A DNA stretch of 64,000 nucleotides from Methylibium sp035476815. Lineage in GTDB: Bacteria; Pseudomonadota; Gammaproteobacteria; Burkholderiales; Burkholderiaceae_C. The stretch is taken from assembly GCA_035476815.1 (NCBI GenBank), contig DATILD010000107.1, forward strand, positions 16,644 through 80,643, in the 5' to 3' direction. A program made the translations under genes and the position numbers. Each line of letters starts with the position of its first letter. The stretch's first letter is position 1. Positions 41,356 to 50,287 of this stretch are shown here, in pieces. Below the pieces are notes generated by a model. It saw nothing but the letters and a program-made list of their open reading frames with translations, was not told the origin of the DNA and did no database searches.

Positions 41356-43488
41356 CTACACGCGCTCCACGTCGACGCGGTTATCCGAATAGGCGCCAGC
41401 ATTCCCGAGGTTGCAGTGCCGATTATCCGTCGTCGAGTTGACGGCAGTGCCACTACGGTTGAGGCCCGGCCAGTGACCGACGTTGGTCATCATCAAACCC
41501 GCCGAGACATCGTCGCTCAGCTCTGCCCGCGCCTCGAATGTGCCGCGATCATTGAAGACGCGAACGTAGGATCCGTTTTCGATGTTGCGCTTCTTGGCGT
41601 CGACAGGGTGAATGACGATGAGCTGCTCACCCTGGCGCCTCTGGTGCATCGATTCGTTCCCATACTGCGTGTTGAGGAACGCGTGCGGCTTTGGCGACAC
41701 CAGATTCAGCGGATACCGCGTGGCCAGCTCTTTGTCCATCGTCTCGGTCGGGGGAATGAAGTTGGGAACTGGGTCGACGGGAGTTCCAGGCTGCATGCCC
41801 TCGTAGCCGGAGCGCCAGACGCTGACGACAAAGTTCCCGTTCGCGGCCGCACTTGCGGCGAACTCGCACTTGCCCGATGGCGTCTTGAAGTTGCCCTCGG
41901 CATGCGGAGCCCGCTCGTGCGGGAGACCAACGTTCAGCCGCAAGTAGCCAACCTGCTTCAGCTTCTCGAGCGTGATCCCTTCCATCCGAGGATCCTTCCA
42001 GTCATACGCTCGGATCAGCATCTCCTCGTCGGTGAGGCGGAACTGCTCGTCATCGAAGCCCATCGTCTTGGCCAGGCGACGGAACATCTCGACGTTGGGC
42101 ACGCACTCGCCGGGTGCGACGATGGCAGGCTGATTCAGCATGAGATACAGGTGACCCCACGTGACCATCAAGTCATACTGCTCCGCCTGCATCGTTGCCG
42201 GAAGAAGCAGGTCAGCGTACTTGGCGGTGTCCGTGATGAACAGCTCGCTGACAACCGTGAAGAGATCCTCTCGCATCAGACCCTGGACAATGCTGCCCGC
42301 TCTGGGCGCCTGCGAGACCGGATTGGAGTTGTAGACAAACAGCGACTGGATTGGCGGATCGAGCTTCAGTTCGCCGGTCAGTGCGGCACCGAGTTGCAGC
42401 TCGTTGACGACCCGGGTACCGGGACGGATCCAATCGGGCCTGCAGAGGAAGCCGAAGTCAGTCGGGAACTCCCAGATCGGCATCTCCACAGCACCACCAC
42501 CGACATGGCGCCAGTGCCCGACGAGCGCCGGGAGGCAGGTGACCGCGCGCACCGCGTCGCCACCACCCGGGCTACGCTCAATCGCAACGCCTTCGCGGAT
42601 CGCTCCCGGCTTGGCCTTCGCATACTCGCGCGACAGTTGAAGAATGTCCGCAACCGGGATTCCGGTGATCTCGGAGACTCGCTCGACCGGGAACTCTGCT
42701 GCTCGCGCTTTGAGCTGCTCGAATCCCAGGGTGTACTTCTCGACATAGTCATGGTCGATGAGGTCCTCCTGGATGATCACGTTCATCATCCCCAGAGCGA
42801 GCGCACCGTCAGTACCCGGCTTGATGCGAATGTGCCAGTCGGCCTGCTTCGCCGTCCTGGTCCGCACCGGGTCGATGACGACCACTTTGGCGCCCTTGGC
42901 CTTCGCGTCCAAGATGAACTTCCAGGAGTGGAGATTCGTGTTGAGCATGTTCATGCCCCATACGATGATGTACTTCGCGTACGCCAAGCTCTCAAGATCG
43001 AGGCCGCCGGTCGGGCCAACCGTCATCACCCAAGCAGTCGATGAGCCGGACTCGCAGTATGTCTTCTCGGCGACAGTCGAACCGAGGCGATTGAAGAATG
43101 CGTCGCCGGCAGTCAGGCCGTTGATAGTTCCCTGGTGGCCGAGGTAGGCATGCGGCATGATGGCCTGCGTGCCGTGCTTGGCGATGATGTCAGTCCAGCG
43201 CGACTTGATCTCATTGAGCGCCTCATCCCAACTGATCCGCTCGAATTGCCCGGACCCCTTGGGCCCCGTCCGCTTCATCGGATACAGCAAGCGATCCGGG
43301 TTGTAGTGGTGTTCGGCGAAGTTCTTGAGCTTCACGCAGAGCCCGCCTCGCGTCATCGGGTGCTCTGGATCACCAGTGACCTCGACGAGCTTGCCATCCT
43401 CGACGTGGTAGAGGAATGCGCAGGTGTCGGGGCAATCTTGGGGACAAGCCCCACGCACGACTTGGGTCTCACTTGAGTGAACGGACAT
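41356..43488 (-). CDS. Molybdopterin oxidoreductase, copy 1 (FDH4-like?)
   Basis: The 710-residue DMSO-reductase-family enzyme has the N-terminal [4Fe-4S] motif (C15, C19, C23, C51; GACPQDCPDTC), a probable Mo-ligand Cys at about 145 (TYCESGSSTAW), and the C-terminal MGD-binding segment (LNLVSPKPHAFLNTQYGN). There is no signal peptide, so it is cytoplasmic. It resembles the orphan formate dehydrogenase type FDH4A of methylotrophs, and the island context (Fae, ferredoxin, transhydrogenase) fits formate or another C1 substrate; this is inference. Start ATG 43488 follows AGGAGG. A paralogue of equal length is at 50288-52420. Confidence 0.85.
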   Translation of the reverse strand: MSVHSSETQVVRGACPQDCPDTCAFLYHVEDGKLVEVTGDPEHPMTRGGLCVKLKNFAEHHYNPDRLLYPMKRTGPKGSGQFERISWDEALNEIKSRWTDIIAKHGTQAIMPHAYLGHQGTINGLTAGDAFFNRLGSTVAEKTYCESGSSTAWVMTVGPTGGLDLESLAYAKYIIVWGMNMLNTNLHSWKFILDAKAKGAKVVVIDPVRTRTAKQADWHIRIKPGTDGALALGMMNVIIQEDLIDHDYVEKYTLGFEQLKARAAEFPVERVSEITGIPVADILQLSREYAKAKPGAIREGVAIERSPGGGDAVRAVTCLPALVGHWRHVGGGAVEMPIWEFPTDFGFLCRPDWIRPGTRVVNELQLGAALTGELKLDPPIQSLFVYNSNPVSQAPRAGSIVQGLMREDLFTVVSELFITDTAKYADLLLPATMQAEQYDLMVTWGHLYLMLNQPAIVAPGECVPNVEMFRRLAKTMGFDDEQFRLTDEEMLIRAYDWKDPRMEGITLEKLKQVGYLRLNVGLPHERAPHAEGNFKTPSGKCEFAASAAANGNFVVSVWRSGYEGMQPGTPVDPVPNFIPPTETMDKELATRYPLNLVSPKPHAFLNTQYGNESMHQRRQGEQLIVIHPVDAKKRNIENGSYVRVFNDRGTFEARAELSDDVSAGLMMTNVGHWPGLNRSGTAVNSTTDNRHCNLGNAGAYSDNRVDVERV

Positions 43489-43544
43489 GTTGGCCTCCTG
43501 TCGCCATTGAAGACCAGCGAAAGTTAAGGCCCGCGCTACCGGGG

Positions 43545-43582
43545 CGACAGGGCCAGTTCGCAAGATATCGACAGAGCCAGTT
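43545..43582. promoter_or_regulatory. Direct repeats upstream of molybdoenzyme copy 1
   Basis: CGACAGGGCCAGTT (43545-43558) and CGACAGAGCCAGTT (43569-43582) are repeated with a 24-base period. Read on the gene's strand each contains CTGGCNC. The same core with the same 24-base period precedes the second molybdoenzyme (50165-50195). The 321-base divergent region 43489-43809 holds no gene. Confidence 0.55.
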
Positions 43583-43809
43583 GTGCCCTGTGATGGCGTT
43601 CGGCGGCGCGCCAAACTGTCGCGCCGCATTCGACCGCGCGACCACTGCATGTCGCGCCGATTTTCGGTATGCAGTCCCCGGTTGGCCTCCTACAGTTCCG
43701 TCCACGCTCGCAGGGGGCACTGATCCCTTGGGGCGGAGGCACTAGAGCGCCAAGGTCTTGAGCGCTTCTAGCTTTGGGTGGCGTGCGAGATCACGCGATA
43801 GAGGAGCAA

Positions 43810-44334
43810 ATGGATATGAGTCAACTCTTTGCGCTTGCAGTATCGATCGGTGGGCTGGCTGTGGTGGCCTCATGGCTCTTTCTGGGGCCTCTGGCAGCCT
43901 TCGACATGCAGGTCTGGCAAGCCTTCATTGCTTGGGGGGCGTTCTTTCACAACGGAGGCAGGGCGGGTGGCGCAGCCATCAAGACCAGCGCATGCATGAG
44001 CCTCGGGGCAGTGGTAGGCATGTCGGCCGTCATCCTTGCTGGCCACCTTCAAGGCCTGGGTTCGCTTGCGGCACCCGTAGCCATCGGGATCGGTGTCGTC
44101 GTGTTCGTACTGGCCGCACATGTGCCGACCTTGTCCGTCATTCCCTGCAGCGCTTACGGCTTCTCTTGCGTCGGTGGCCTGATCCTGCTCAAGCAGCTGG
44201 CACCTACTGCAGCAATCGCTCCCACCGTGGCATCCATCGTGATCGGAACCGCATTTGCGATGCTCTCCGAAGTCATTGCCGAGTTTTTGACGAACAAGGG
44301 GCAGGAACCTAAGACCTCACGGATCTCTCTGTAA
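43810..44334 (+). CDS. DUF1097-type membrane protein
   Basis: The 174-residue product has about five hydrophobic helices and the DUF1097 look: WQAFIAWGAFFHNGGRAGG, FVLAAHVPTLSVIPCSAYGF. The family is uncharacterised and often seen near formate or sugar-acid genes, from memory. ATG 43810 follows GAGGAG. It is divergent from molybdoenzyme copy 1 and overlaps the end of the AraC-type gene by 18 bases (convergent). Confidence 0.75.
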   Translation: MDMSQLFALAVSIGGLAVVASWLFLGPLAAFDMQVWQAFIAWGAFFHNGGRAGGAAIKTSACMSLGAVVGMSAVILAGHLQGLGSLAAPVAIGIGVVVFVLAAHVPTLSVIPCSAYGFSCVGGLILLKQLAPTAAIAPTVASIVIGTAFAMLSEVIAEFLTNKGQEPKTSRISL

Positions 44335-45396
44335 GTCGGAAGACGGAGTCGCGAGAAGTCGCAGTTCGCACGACTCCGTTCCTCTCCGTCTGGAGAGCGA
44401 TCTTCTGGTGTCGACCGTACTCGAAGGAAGCTCTTGAAAGAGGCGCTTGTAGTTGCTGGCAAAGTCGCTGAGATGCCAGAAGCCCCATCGCATCGCGGCT
44501 TCCCGAATCGAGAGTGCTTCATCTCCACCAACAAGCAAGCCGCGGACTTTGTTCAAGCGATATGCCAGTAGGTACTGTTTCGGACTCAAGTTGACGACGC
44601 TCAAGAAGTACTCTTGCAAAGTTCTTCGGTTGATGCGCAGCAGTCGGCACAGGTCGCTCACGCTGACGTTGCCGTAGGCATCCGACCTCACGTACTCGAT
44701 CGCATCCCAAACGATCTGCCGACGCACTGAATAAACTGTTCGAGGAGACCACCGCTCAGCAGGTCGATACAAGATGTCCGCCATCACCTCACACAAGGCG
44801 TCCTTAATGTCATTGCGCACGATCGTTGACTGCAATATCCGAGGGTCGCTCGCAACGGACTGGAGGATGCTGCCCAGGAGACTTAGCAAGCTGGGCAGCT
44901 GGCGAGGTAGTAGCCGAATGATCGACGATGCGGCCCTCGTCGAGTCGTCCGACGGATCGAAATAGTGGCCCAGTAGATCGCAATCCACACTGATGGAAAT
45001 CAGCTCAAGCGCATCAGCGGTAACGAGATCAAAGTCCGCCTCACCGGTCAAGCTCGTGCACGAATTGATTGTCCAAGGAAGACCATTGAAATATGCGAGC
45101 CCCGTCATGCTGATCGGAACGCAGATGATGCGATGATTACCCGGCATGCGCCCCTGCTCATGGATCACGCGGTTTGTTGTTTCCCGCACAAGATTCAAGC
45201 TGCCGAGACCAACCTGCCGGATGGTGCCGACAAAGCGTCCCGCCGAAAGTTGCACATAGCTTTGATCCCAGCCGCCAAGAGCGCGAGCGTGTTCGCCCGG
45301 CTCAGTGAACACCGACTCTTTCAGATAGGTGTTCAGACCATCTTGCAGTACAGGATTGCGAGGCGACGCGAAGCAGGAGTTTGGCTCGTGCGTCAT
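44317..45396 (-). CDS. AraC-family transcriptional regulator
   Basis: The 359-residue product has an N-terminal cupin-like sensor of about 230 residues and a C-terminal double helix-turn-helix (VSVSDLCRLLRINRRTLQEYF; LSIREAAMRWGFWHLSDFASNYKRLFQELPSSTV). The GFWHLSDFASNYKRLFQE part is typical of EutR/ethanolamine-type members. I start at ATG 45396 behind GGAG; a GTG at 45414 is possible. It is divergent from pntAA with direct repeats between, so it may control the transhydrogenase genes. Confidence 0.85.
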   Translation of the reverse strand: MTHEPNSCFASPRNPVLQDGLNTYLKESVFTEPGEHARALGGWDQSYVQLSAGRFVGTIRQVGLGSLNLVRETTNRVIHEQGRMPGNHRIICVPISMTGLAYFNGLPWTINSCTSLTGEADFDLVTADALELISISVDCDLLGHYFDPSDDSTRAASSIIRLLPRQLPSLLSLLGSILQSVASDPRILQSTIVRNDIKDALCEVMADILYRPAERWSPRTVYSVRRQIVWDAIEYVRSDAYGNVSVSDLCRLLRINRRTLQEYFLSVVNLSPKQYLLAYRLNKVRGLLVGGDEALSIREAAMRWGFWHLSDFASNYKRLFQELPSSTVDTRRSLSRRRGTESCELRLLATPSSDLQRDP

Positions 45397-45436
45397 TTCA
45401 TTCTCCGATGACACCTAGGGCCCGCCGCACGCATGC

Positions 45437-45485
45437 GCGGCTGGTTCCGCTGAGCGACACCCTATGAACGTATGCGGCTTGTTCC
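45437..45485. promoter_or_regulatory. Direct repeats between the AraC-type gene and pntAA
   Basis: GCGGCTGGTTCC (45437-45448) and GCGGCTTGTTCC (45474-45485) match at 11 of 12 positions, 37 bases apart. Directly repeated sites of this kind are usual for AraC-family regulators. The repeats are 40-90 bases from the regulator start and about 185-230 from pntAA. Confidence 0.4.
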
Positions 45486-45669
45486 ATAGAGCCAGTCGAA
45501 GAAATGTGCGCGGTGCCACCGAGACAGGGGACGCGCTCTAGGCCGTGCGGTTTTCGAGGGTGAGTCGGGCAGGAGCTGGCTTGGGGGCAGCCTGCTCGCG
45601 GAGTTTTGGTTGTACTTGTAGAGGTGACAGAGCAGTGACTGAACCAGTGTTTGAGCCCGGGGTGCTGAC

Positions 45670-46785
45670 ATGTTGATCGGAGTGCCTTCGGAGACCGTGA
45701 GCGGAGAAACGCGCGTCGCAGCGACTCCAGAGACAGTCAAGAAGCTGATTGCGCATGGGCATCAGGTTGTCGTCGAATCAGGCGCAGGTGCCGCCGCGGC
45801 AGCGAGCGATGCCGATTACCTGTCGGCGGGTGCAGAGGTTGGGGCCGCTGGCGATGCGTTCCGCGCCGAGGTCGTCCTCAAGGTTCGAGCGCCTCGAGAC
45901 TCGGAGGTGTCACTGATGTGCCCCAACGGTGTCCTCATCGGCATGCTCGATCCCTTCGACGAGGCTGGCGTCCGTCGGATTGCGCAAGCGCAAGTGACAT
46001 CGTTCGCGCTCGAGCTCGCGCCCCGTACGACTCGTGCTCAGTCCGTAGATGTGCTGTCGAGTCAGGCAAACATCGCCGGCTACAAGGCCATCATGCTGGC
46101 TGCGGAGCGGTATCACCGACTCTTCCCCATGCTGATGACGCCAGCTGGAACCATCAAGGCGGCGCGCGTGGTGGTGCTTGGGGTCGGAGTCGCGGGCCTG
46201 CAGGCGATCGCCACCGCAAAGCGCCTTGGAGCGATAGTCGAAGCATCGGATGTCCGACCAAGCGTTCGAGAGCAAGTGGAGTCGCTCGGCGCGAAGTTCA
46301 TTGATGTGCCGTACGAGACATCGGAGGAGAAGCTGGCCGCCGAAGGAGTCGGGGGCTACGCCCGAGCGATGCCCGAGTCGTGGCTACTGAGGCAGAGGAC
46401 GGAGGTCGCGAAACGGGTCACCTCGGCCGACATCGTCATAACGACCGCGCTGATACCCGGTCGCGAGCCGCCAGTCCTCATCAGCGAGGACATGGTCCAG
46501 GCCATGAGACCGGGCTCGGTGATCGTGGATATGGCGGCCCAGCAAGGTGGCAACTGCTCGCTCACGGAAGCGGGGCGGACCGTCGAGCGGCACGACGTCG
46601 TCATCATCGGTGAGACGAATCTTGCCGGACGAGTGAGCGCGGACTCAAGTTCGCTCTATGCACGCAATGTGCTGGAGTTCTTCAAGCTGCTTGTTCAGAA
46701 CGGGACCATGGCCAGTTTCCCGTCCGAGGACGAGATCGTTGCGGCGTGCCTGATGACCCATCAGGGCAATGTTGTTAAGAGGTAG
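45670..46785 (+). CDS. pntAA: NAD(P) transhydrogenase subunit alpha part 1 (PntAA)
   Basis: The 371-residue NAD(H)-binding domain I of the proton-translocating transhydrogenase. It has IGVPSETVSGETRVAATPE, RTTRAQSVDVLSSQANIAGYKA (the RQD-loop region in variant form) and the nucleotide fold GVGVAGLQAIATAKRLGA. It is the soluble subunit of the three-gene bacterial form, followed by pntAB and pntB. The complex uses the proton gradient to reduce NADP+ with NADH. Confidence 0.95.
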   Translation: MLIGVPSETVSGETRVAATPETVKKLIAHGHQVVVESGAGAAAAASDADYLSAGAEVGAAGDAFRAEVVLKVRAPRDSEVSLMCPNGVLIGMLDPFDEAGVRRIAQAQVTSFALELAPRTTRAQSVDVLSSQANIAGYKAIMLAAERYHRLFPMLMTPAGTIKAARVVVLGVGVAGLQAIATAKRLGAIVEASDVRPSVREQVESLGAKFIDVPYETSEEKLAAEGVGGYARAMPESWLLRQRTEVAKRVTSADIVITTALIPGREPPVLISEDMVQAMRPGSVIVDMAAQQGGNCSLTEAGRTVERHDVVIIGETNLAGRVSADSSSLYARNVLEFFKLLVQNGTMASFPSEDEIVAACLMTHQGNVVKR

Positions 46786-46789
46786 TGCG

Positions 46790-47128
46790 ATGGAAGTCTT
46801 GTCTCCTGCGATCAGCAATCTGATCATCTTCGTCCTGGCGATCTACGTCGGCTACCACGTCGTATGGGGCGTCACGCCAGCGCTCCACACGCCACTCATG
46901 GCGGTAACGAACGCCGTCTCGGCGATCGTCATCGTCGGGGCGATGCTGGCGGCGGCGCTCACCCAAGGCGCGCTCGGCAAGACCATGGGCGTACTAGCGG
47001 TGGCTCTGGCAGCGATCAACGTCTTCGGTGGTTTCCTCGTCACGCGACGAATGCTAGAGATGTTCAAGAAGAAGGAGCGCAAGCCTAAGCAACGGTCTGG
47101 TGTCTCAGCGACGGAGGTCCGGCAGTGA
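46790..47128 (+). CDS. pntAB: NAD(P) transhydrogenase subunit alpha part 2 (PntAB)
   Basis: The 112-residue membrane subunit contains three or four helices (LIIFVLAIYVGYHVVWGVTPALHTPLMAVTNAVSA cut into parts). The VTPALHTPLMAVTNAISG-like motif is diagnostic of domain II. The ATG is four bases after the pntAA stop, and pntB overlaps by four bases. Confidence 0.94.
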   Translation: MEVLSPAISNLIIFVLAIYVGYHVVWGVTPALHTPLMAVTNAVSAIVIVGAMLAAALTQGALGKTMGVLAVALAAINVFGGFLVTRRMLEMFKKKERKPKQRSGVSATEVRQ

Positions 47129-48558
47129 GCCTGAACCTAGTCGCGTTGCTGTACCTGATTGCGAGCGTCTGCTTCATCCAAGCACTGAAGGGCCTCTCGC
47201 ACCCCACGACGTCGATTCGCGGCAACGCCTTCGGAATGGCAGGCATGGCAATCGCGGTCGCCACAACCGCAGCGTTGATCATCAAGCTGGCGGCGACGGC
47301 CGGAACGAGCGGAGTCGCCGGCATGGCCTGGGTCTTGCTGGGCCTGGTAATCGGTGGCGGTGCGGGGACGGTGATGGCCAGCCGGGTCGAGATGACGAAA
47401 ATGCCGGAGCTCGTGGCCTTCATGCATAGCATGATCGGTCTGGCGGCGGTGTTGATCGCAAGCTCTGCGGTGGCCGAACCGCACGCGTTTGGGCTTGCCG
47501 CTCCGGCCGAACCGATCCCCAGCGGCAGCCGGCTCGAGCTGTTCCTCGGTGCGGCAATTGGCGCGATCACCTTCTCGGGCTCAGTCATCGCGTTCGGCAA
47601 GCTCAGCGGGAGGTACAAGTTCCGGCTGTTTCAGGGTGCGCCGGTGACCTTCGCTGGGCAACACGGCCTCAACCTGGCGCTAGGCCTGTGTACGACCGCA
47701 CTGGGCGTGACCTTCATGCTCACGGAGAGTTGGGAGGCGTTCGTCCTGATGCTTGCCTTGAGCTTCGTACTCGGCATACTGATCATCATTCCGATCGGCG
47801 GCGCGGACATGCCGGTGGTGGTCAGCATGCTCAACAGCTACTCGGGTTGGGCGGCCGTAGGCATCGGGTTCTCGCTCAACAACGGCATGCTGATCATCGC
47901 CGGCTCGCTCGTGGGGTCCTCGGGCGCGATCCTGAGCTACATCATGTGCAAGGCGATGAACCGGTCGTTCTTCAGCGTGATCCTCGGGGGCTTCGGCGGC
48001 GAAGTGGCCACTGCCGGCGGCCCTGCTCAGCACCAGCGCAGCGTGAAGAGTGGAAGCGCGGATGACGCGGCGTACATCCTTGCTAACGCCGAGTCGGTGA
48101 TCATCGTGCCCGGCTATGGTCTTGCCGTCGCGCGGGCTCAGCACGCGGTCAACGAGCTAGCCGAGAAGCTCACGCACAGGGGCGTATCTGTGAAGTACGC
48201 GATCCATCCGGTGGCCGGACGCATGCCCGGACACATGAACGTGTTGCTGGCCGAGGCCGAAGTGCCCTACGACCAAGTCTTCGAGATGGAAGACATCAAC
48301 GGCGAGTTCGGCCAAGCGGATGCGGCCATCATTCTTGGTGCCAACGACGTCGTCAATCCGGCGGCCCTGCAGAAGGGAACGCCGATCTACGGCATGCCCA
48401 TCTTGGAGGCCTACAAGGCCAAGACCGTCATCGTGAACAAGCGCTCCATGGCTGCTGGCTACGCAGGTCTCGACAACGAGCTCTTCTACATGGACAAGAC
48501 TATGATGGTCTTCGGCGACGCCAAGAAGGTCGTCGAGGACATGGTGAAGGCACTTTAG
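47125..48558 (+). CDS. pntB: NAD(P) transhydrogenase subunit beta (PntB)
   Basis: The 477-residue beta subunit has about nine membrane helices and the C-terminal NADP(H)-binding domain III: IVPGYGLAVARAQHAV, HPVAGRMPGHMNVLLAEA, GANDVVNPAA and KRSMAAGYAGLDNELF. GTG 47125 overlaps pntAB. With the ferredoxin and ferredoxin reductase nearby it offers two routes between NADH, NADPH and ferredoxin. Confidence 0.96.
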   Translation: MSLNLVALLYLIASVCFIQALKGLSHPTTSIRGNAFGMAGMAIAVATTAALIIKLAATAGTSGVAGMAWVLLGLVIGGGAGTVMASRVEMTKMPELVAFMHSMIGLAAVLIASSAVAEPHAFGLAAPAEPIPSGSRLELFLGAAIGAITFSGSVIAFGKLSGRYKFRLFQGAPVTFAGQHGLNLALGLCTTALGVTFMLTESWEAFVLMLALSFVLGILIIIPIGGADMPVVVSMLNSYSGWAAVGIGFSLNNGMLIIAGSLVGSSGAILSYIMCKAMNRSFFSVILGGFGGEVATAGGPAQHQRSVKSGSADDAAYILANAESVIIVPGYGLAVARAQHAVNELAEKLTHRGVSVKYAIHPVAGRMPGHMNVLLAEAEVPYDQVFEMEDINGEFGQADAAIILGANDVVNPAALQKGTPIYGMPILEAYKAKTVIVNKRSMAAGYAGLDNELFYMDKTMMVFGDAKKVVEDMVKAL

Positions 48559-48635
48559 TGAGTGAGTCGTCCGATCCGAATTCGCACCGCTCGACACGTG
48601 GCGGATGCTAGGACGTACGTAGCAGAATGAGCCAG

Positions 48636-48653
48636 ATCCCAGGGATCTGGGAT
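48636..48653. promoter_or_regulatory. Palindrome just before the MocR-type regulator
   Basis: ATCCCAG-GGAT-CTGGGAT is a perfect 7-bp dyad ending 12 bases before the GTG start and touching the ribosome site (GTGGAGAG). It could be an autoregulatory operator or a structure that limits translation. Confidence 0.4.
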
Positions 48654-48664
48654 GTGGAGAGACC

Positions 48665-50155
48665 GTGCAGCTCCCGATAACTGTCGATCCGCACGTCGCG
48701 TCAACGCTTCAGTCGCAGATCGTTGAGCAGTTGCGCACTCTCATCGAAAGCGGGAAGCTTCAGCCCGGTACTCCCGTTCCGACAAGCCGAGATCTGGGGA
48801 GGCAGTTGGCCGTCTCGAGAAACACGGTCACCGGAGCCTACGAAACTCTGATCGACCTAGGCTACTTGTTCACTGAGCCGACGGTCGGAACGTTCGTCGC
48901 CAGACAGCTGCCGCAGGCCATGTTGCGGGTTGAAGGCAGCGTCGACAAGGTGCGGTCCGGCGCGATGCTTCGGACGCTCAACCTTCCATTGCCCTACACG
49001 GGAAAGGGAGCTCCGGGACTTCATCGACCCGTGGTTCGAGGAACGAGCATCGACTTCGCATTCGGTCGATCTGCCGTCCGACTCTTCCCTGGGGCCACCT
49101 GGCGCAGGATCGTCAACGATTGCCTTGGCGGCGCCGCGGAGCGCATCTCAGAGTATGGCGACCCGGCCGGCGTCCAGGAGCTTCGGCAACTCATTACGAG
49201 TTACTTGGGGCCAGCGAGAGGCATGGTGGTCTCGGCCGAGCAGGTCATCCTGGTCGCCGGCTTTCAGCAGGGAATTGATCTCGCGGCTCATCTGTTTGCC
49301 GGGACGCAGAGATCTGTCGTGATGGAGGCGCCGACCTACCGTGGCGCCGCATTTCTCTTCGAGACCTACGGCAGCAGAGTCATCCCTGTTTCCGTGGATC
49401 AGCACGGGATCGACGTGAGCAGGCTGCCCGAGGAGCGCGTCAAGCTCATCTACGTCACACCGTCACATCAGTTCCCCACTGGAGTGACGATGCCGCTTCA
49501 GCGACGCTTGGCGCTGCTGGAGTGGGCCGCCCGCTCTGGCGCGTACATCTTGGAAGTCGACTACGACTCCGACTTTCGGTATGTCGGATCACCGCTGCCC
49601 TCACTTCAATCGCTCGACAAGAATGGCTGCGTCATCTATGTGAACTCGTTTTCGCGGTCCATCGGGCCCGGCGTGAGGCTGGGCTATGTCGTAGTCCCAC
49701 GGGATCTGATTCGACCCACCATCACGATCAAGTCTCTGATGGACAACGGCCTTCCCTGGCTGGAGCAAGCCGCACTCGCGCAGTTCATGCGAGAAGGTGC
49801 GTGGGAGACTCACCTGAAGAGGCTGAGGCAGGCGTACGAGAAGCGTCGGGAGGCGCTTATCGAAGCGATGAGAACCCACCTGCCAGACGCGAAGATGTCC
49901 GATGCTGCAGCGGGCACGCATGTCTTCCTGCGTCTGCCAAGCAGCGTCACCTCAGCTGTCAAGGTGCAAGAGGCTGCTATGAAGGAGGGGACGCGGGTTT
50001 ATCCCCTCGTCGATAGTCCCGCCTGGCTGTTCGAGCACCTTGAGGGTCACCAACGCAGCTTGCTGCTTGGCTACGCACACCTCACCGAAGACCAGATTGC
50101 GATGGGCATCAAAGTGCTTGCCCACGCTGTACGCGGCGGGGACGCAATTCGCTGA
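48665..50155 (+). CDS. MocR/PdxR-type regulator with Lys-to-Arg change at the PLP site
   Basis: The 496-residue protein joins a GntR winged helix (about 10-80; TSRDLGRQLAVSRNTVTGAYE) to a fold-type I aminotransferase domain (SEYGDPAGVQELRQLITSYL, EVDYDSDFRYVG, GVRLGYVVVP). In MocR proteins the PLP-binding lysine lies in FSK; here the sequence is NSFSRSIGPG, with Arg331 (codon CGG at 49655-49657). It therefore cannot form the usual Schiff base. Located directly upstream of molybdoenzyme copy 2, it likely regulates that operon. Confidence 0.88.
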   Translation: MQLPITVDPHVASTLQSQIVEQLRTLIESGKLQPGTPVPTSRDLGRQLAVSRNTVTGAYETLIDLGYLFTEPTVGTFVARQLPQAMLRVEGSVDKVRSGAMLRTLNLPLPYTGKGAPGLHRPVVRGTSIDFAFGRSAVRLFPGATWRRIVNDCLGGAAERISEYGDPAGVQELRQLITSYLGPARGMVVSAEQVILVAGFQQGIDLAAHLFAGTQRSVVMEAPTYRGAAFLFETYGSRVIPVSVDQHGIDVSRLPEERVKLIYVTPSHQFPTGVTMPLQRRLALLEWAARSGAYILEVDYDSDFRYVGSPLPSLQSLDKNGCVIYVNSFSRSIGPGVRLGYVVVPRDLIRPTITIKSLMDNGLPWLEQAALAQFMREGAWETHLKRLRQAYEKRREALIEAMRTHLPDAKMSDAAAGTHVFLRLPSSVTSAVKVQEAAMKEGTRVYPLVDSPAWLFEHLEGHQRSLLLGYAHLTEDQIAMGIKVLAHAVRGGDAIR

Positions 50156-50164
50156 ACTCGCCAG

Positions 50165-50195
50165 CTGGCACCTTGAGTTTTGGGCTGTCTGGCAC
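50165..50195 (+). promoter_or_regulatory. Direct repeats upstream of molybdoenzyme copy 2
   Basis: CTGGCAC occurs at 50165-50171 and 50189-50195, a 24-base period. The CTGGCNC core, spacing and orientation relative to the gene match those before molybdoenzyme copy 1. MocR-type proteins commonly bind direct repeats, so this is a candidate operator for the regulator ending at 50155. Confidence 0.5.
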
Positions 50196-50287
50196 TGCCC
50201 CGGTCGCCGGGCCTTAACTAATCTTCGCTAGGCATTCAGGGACGTTTGGGTCAGCATCGAGACACGACCCATCTGGAGGACAAAGAC

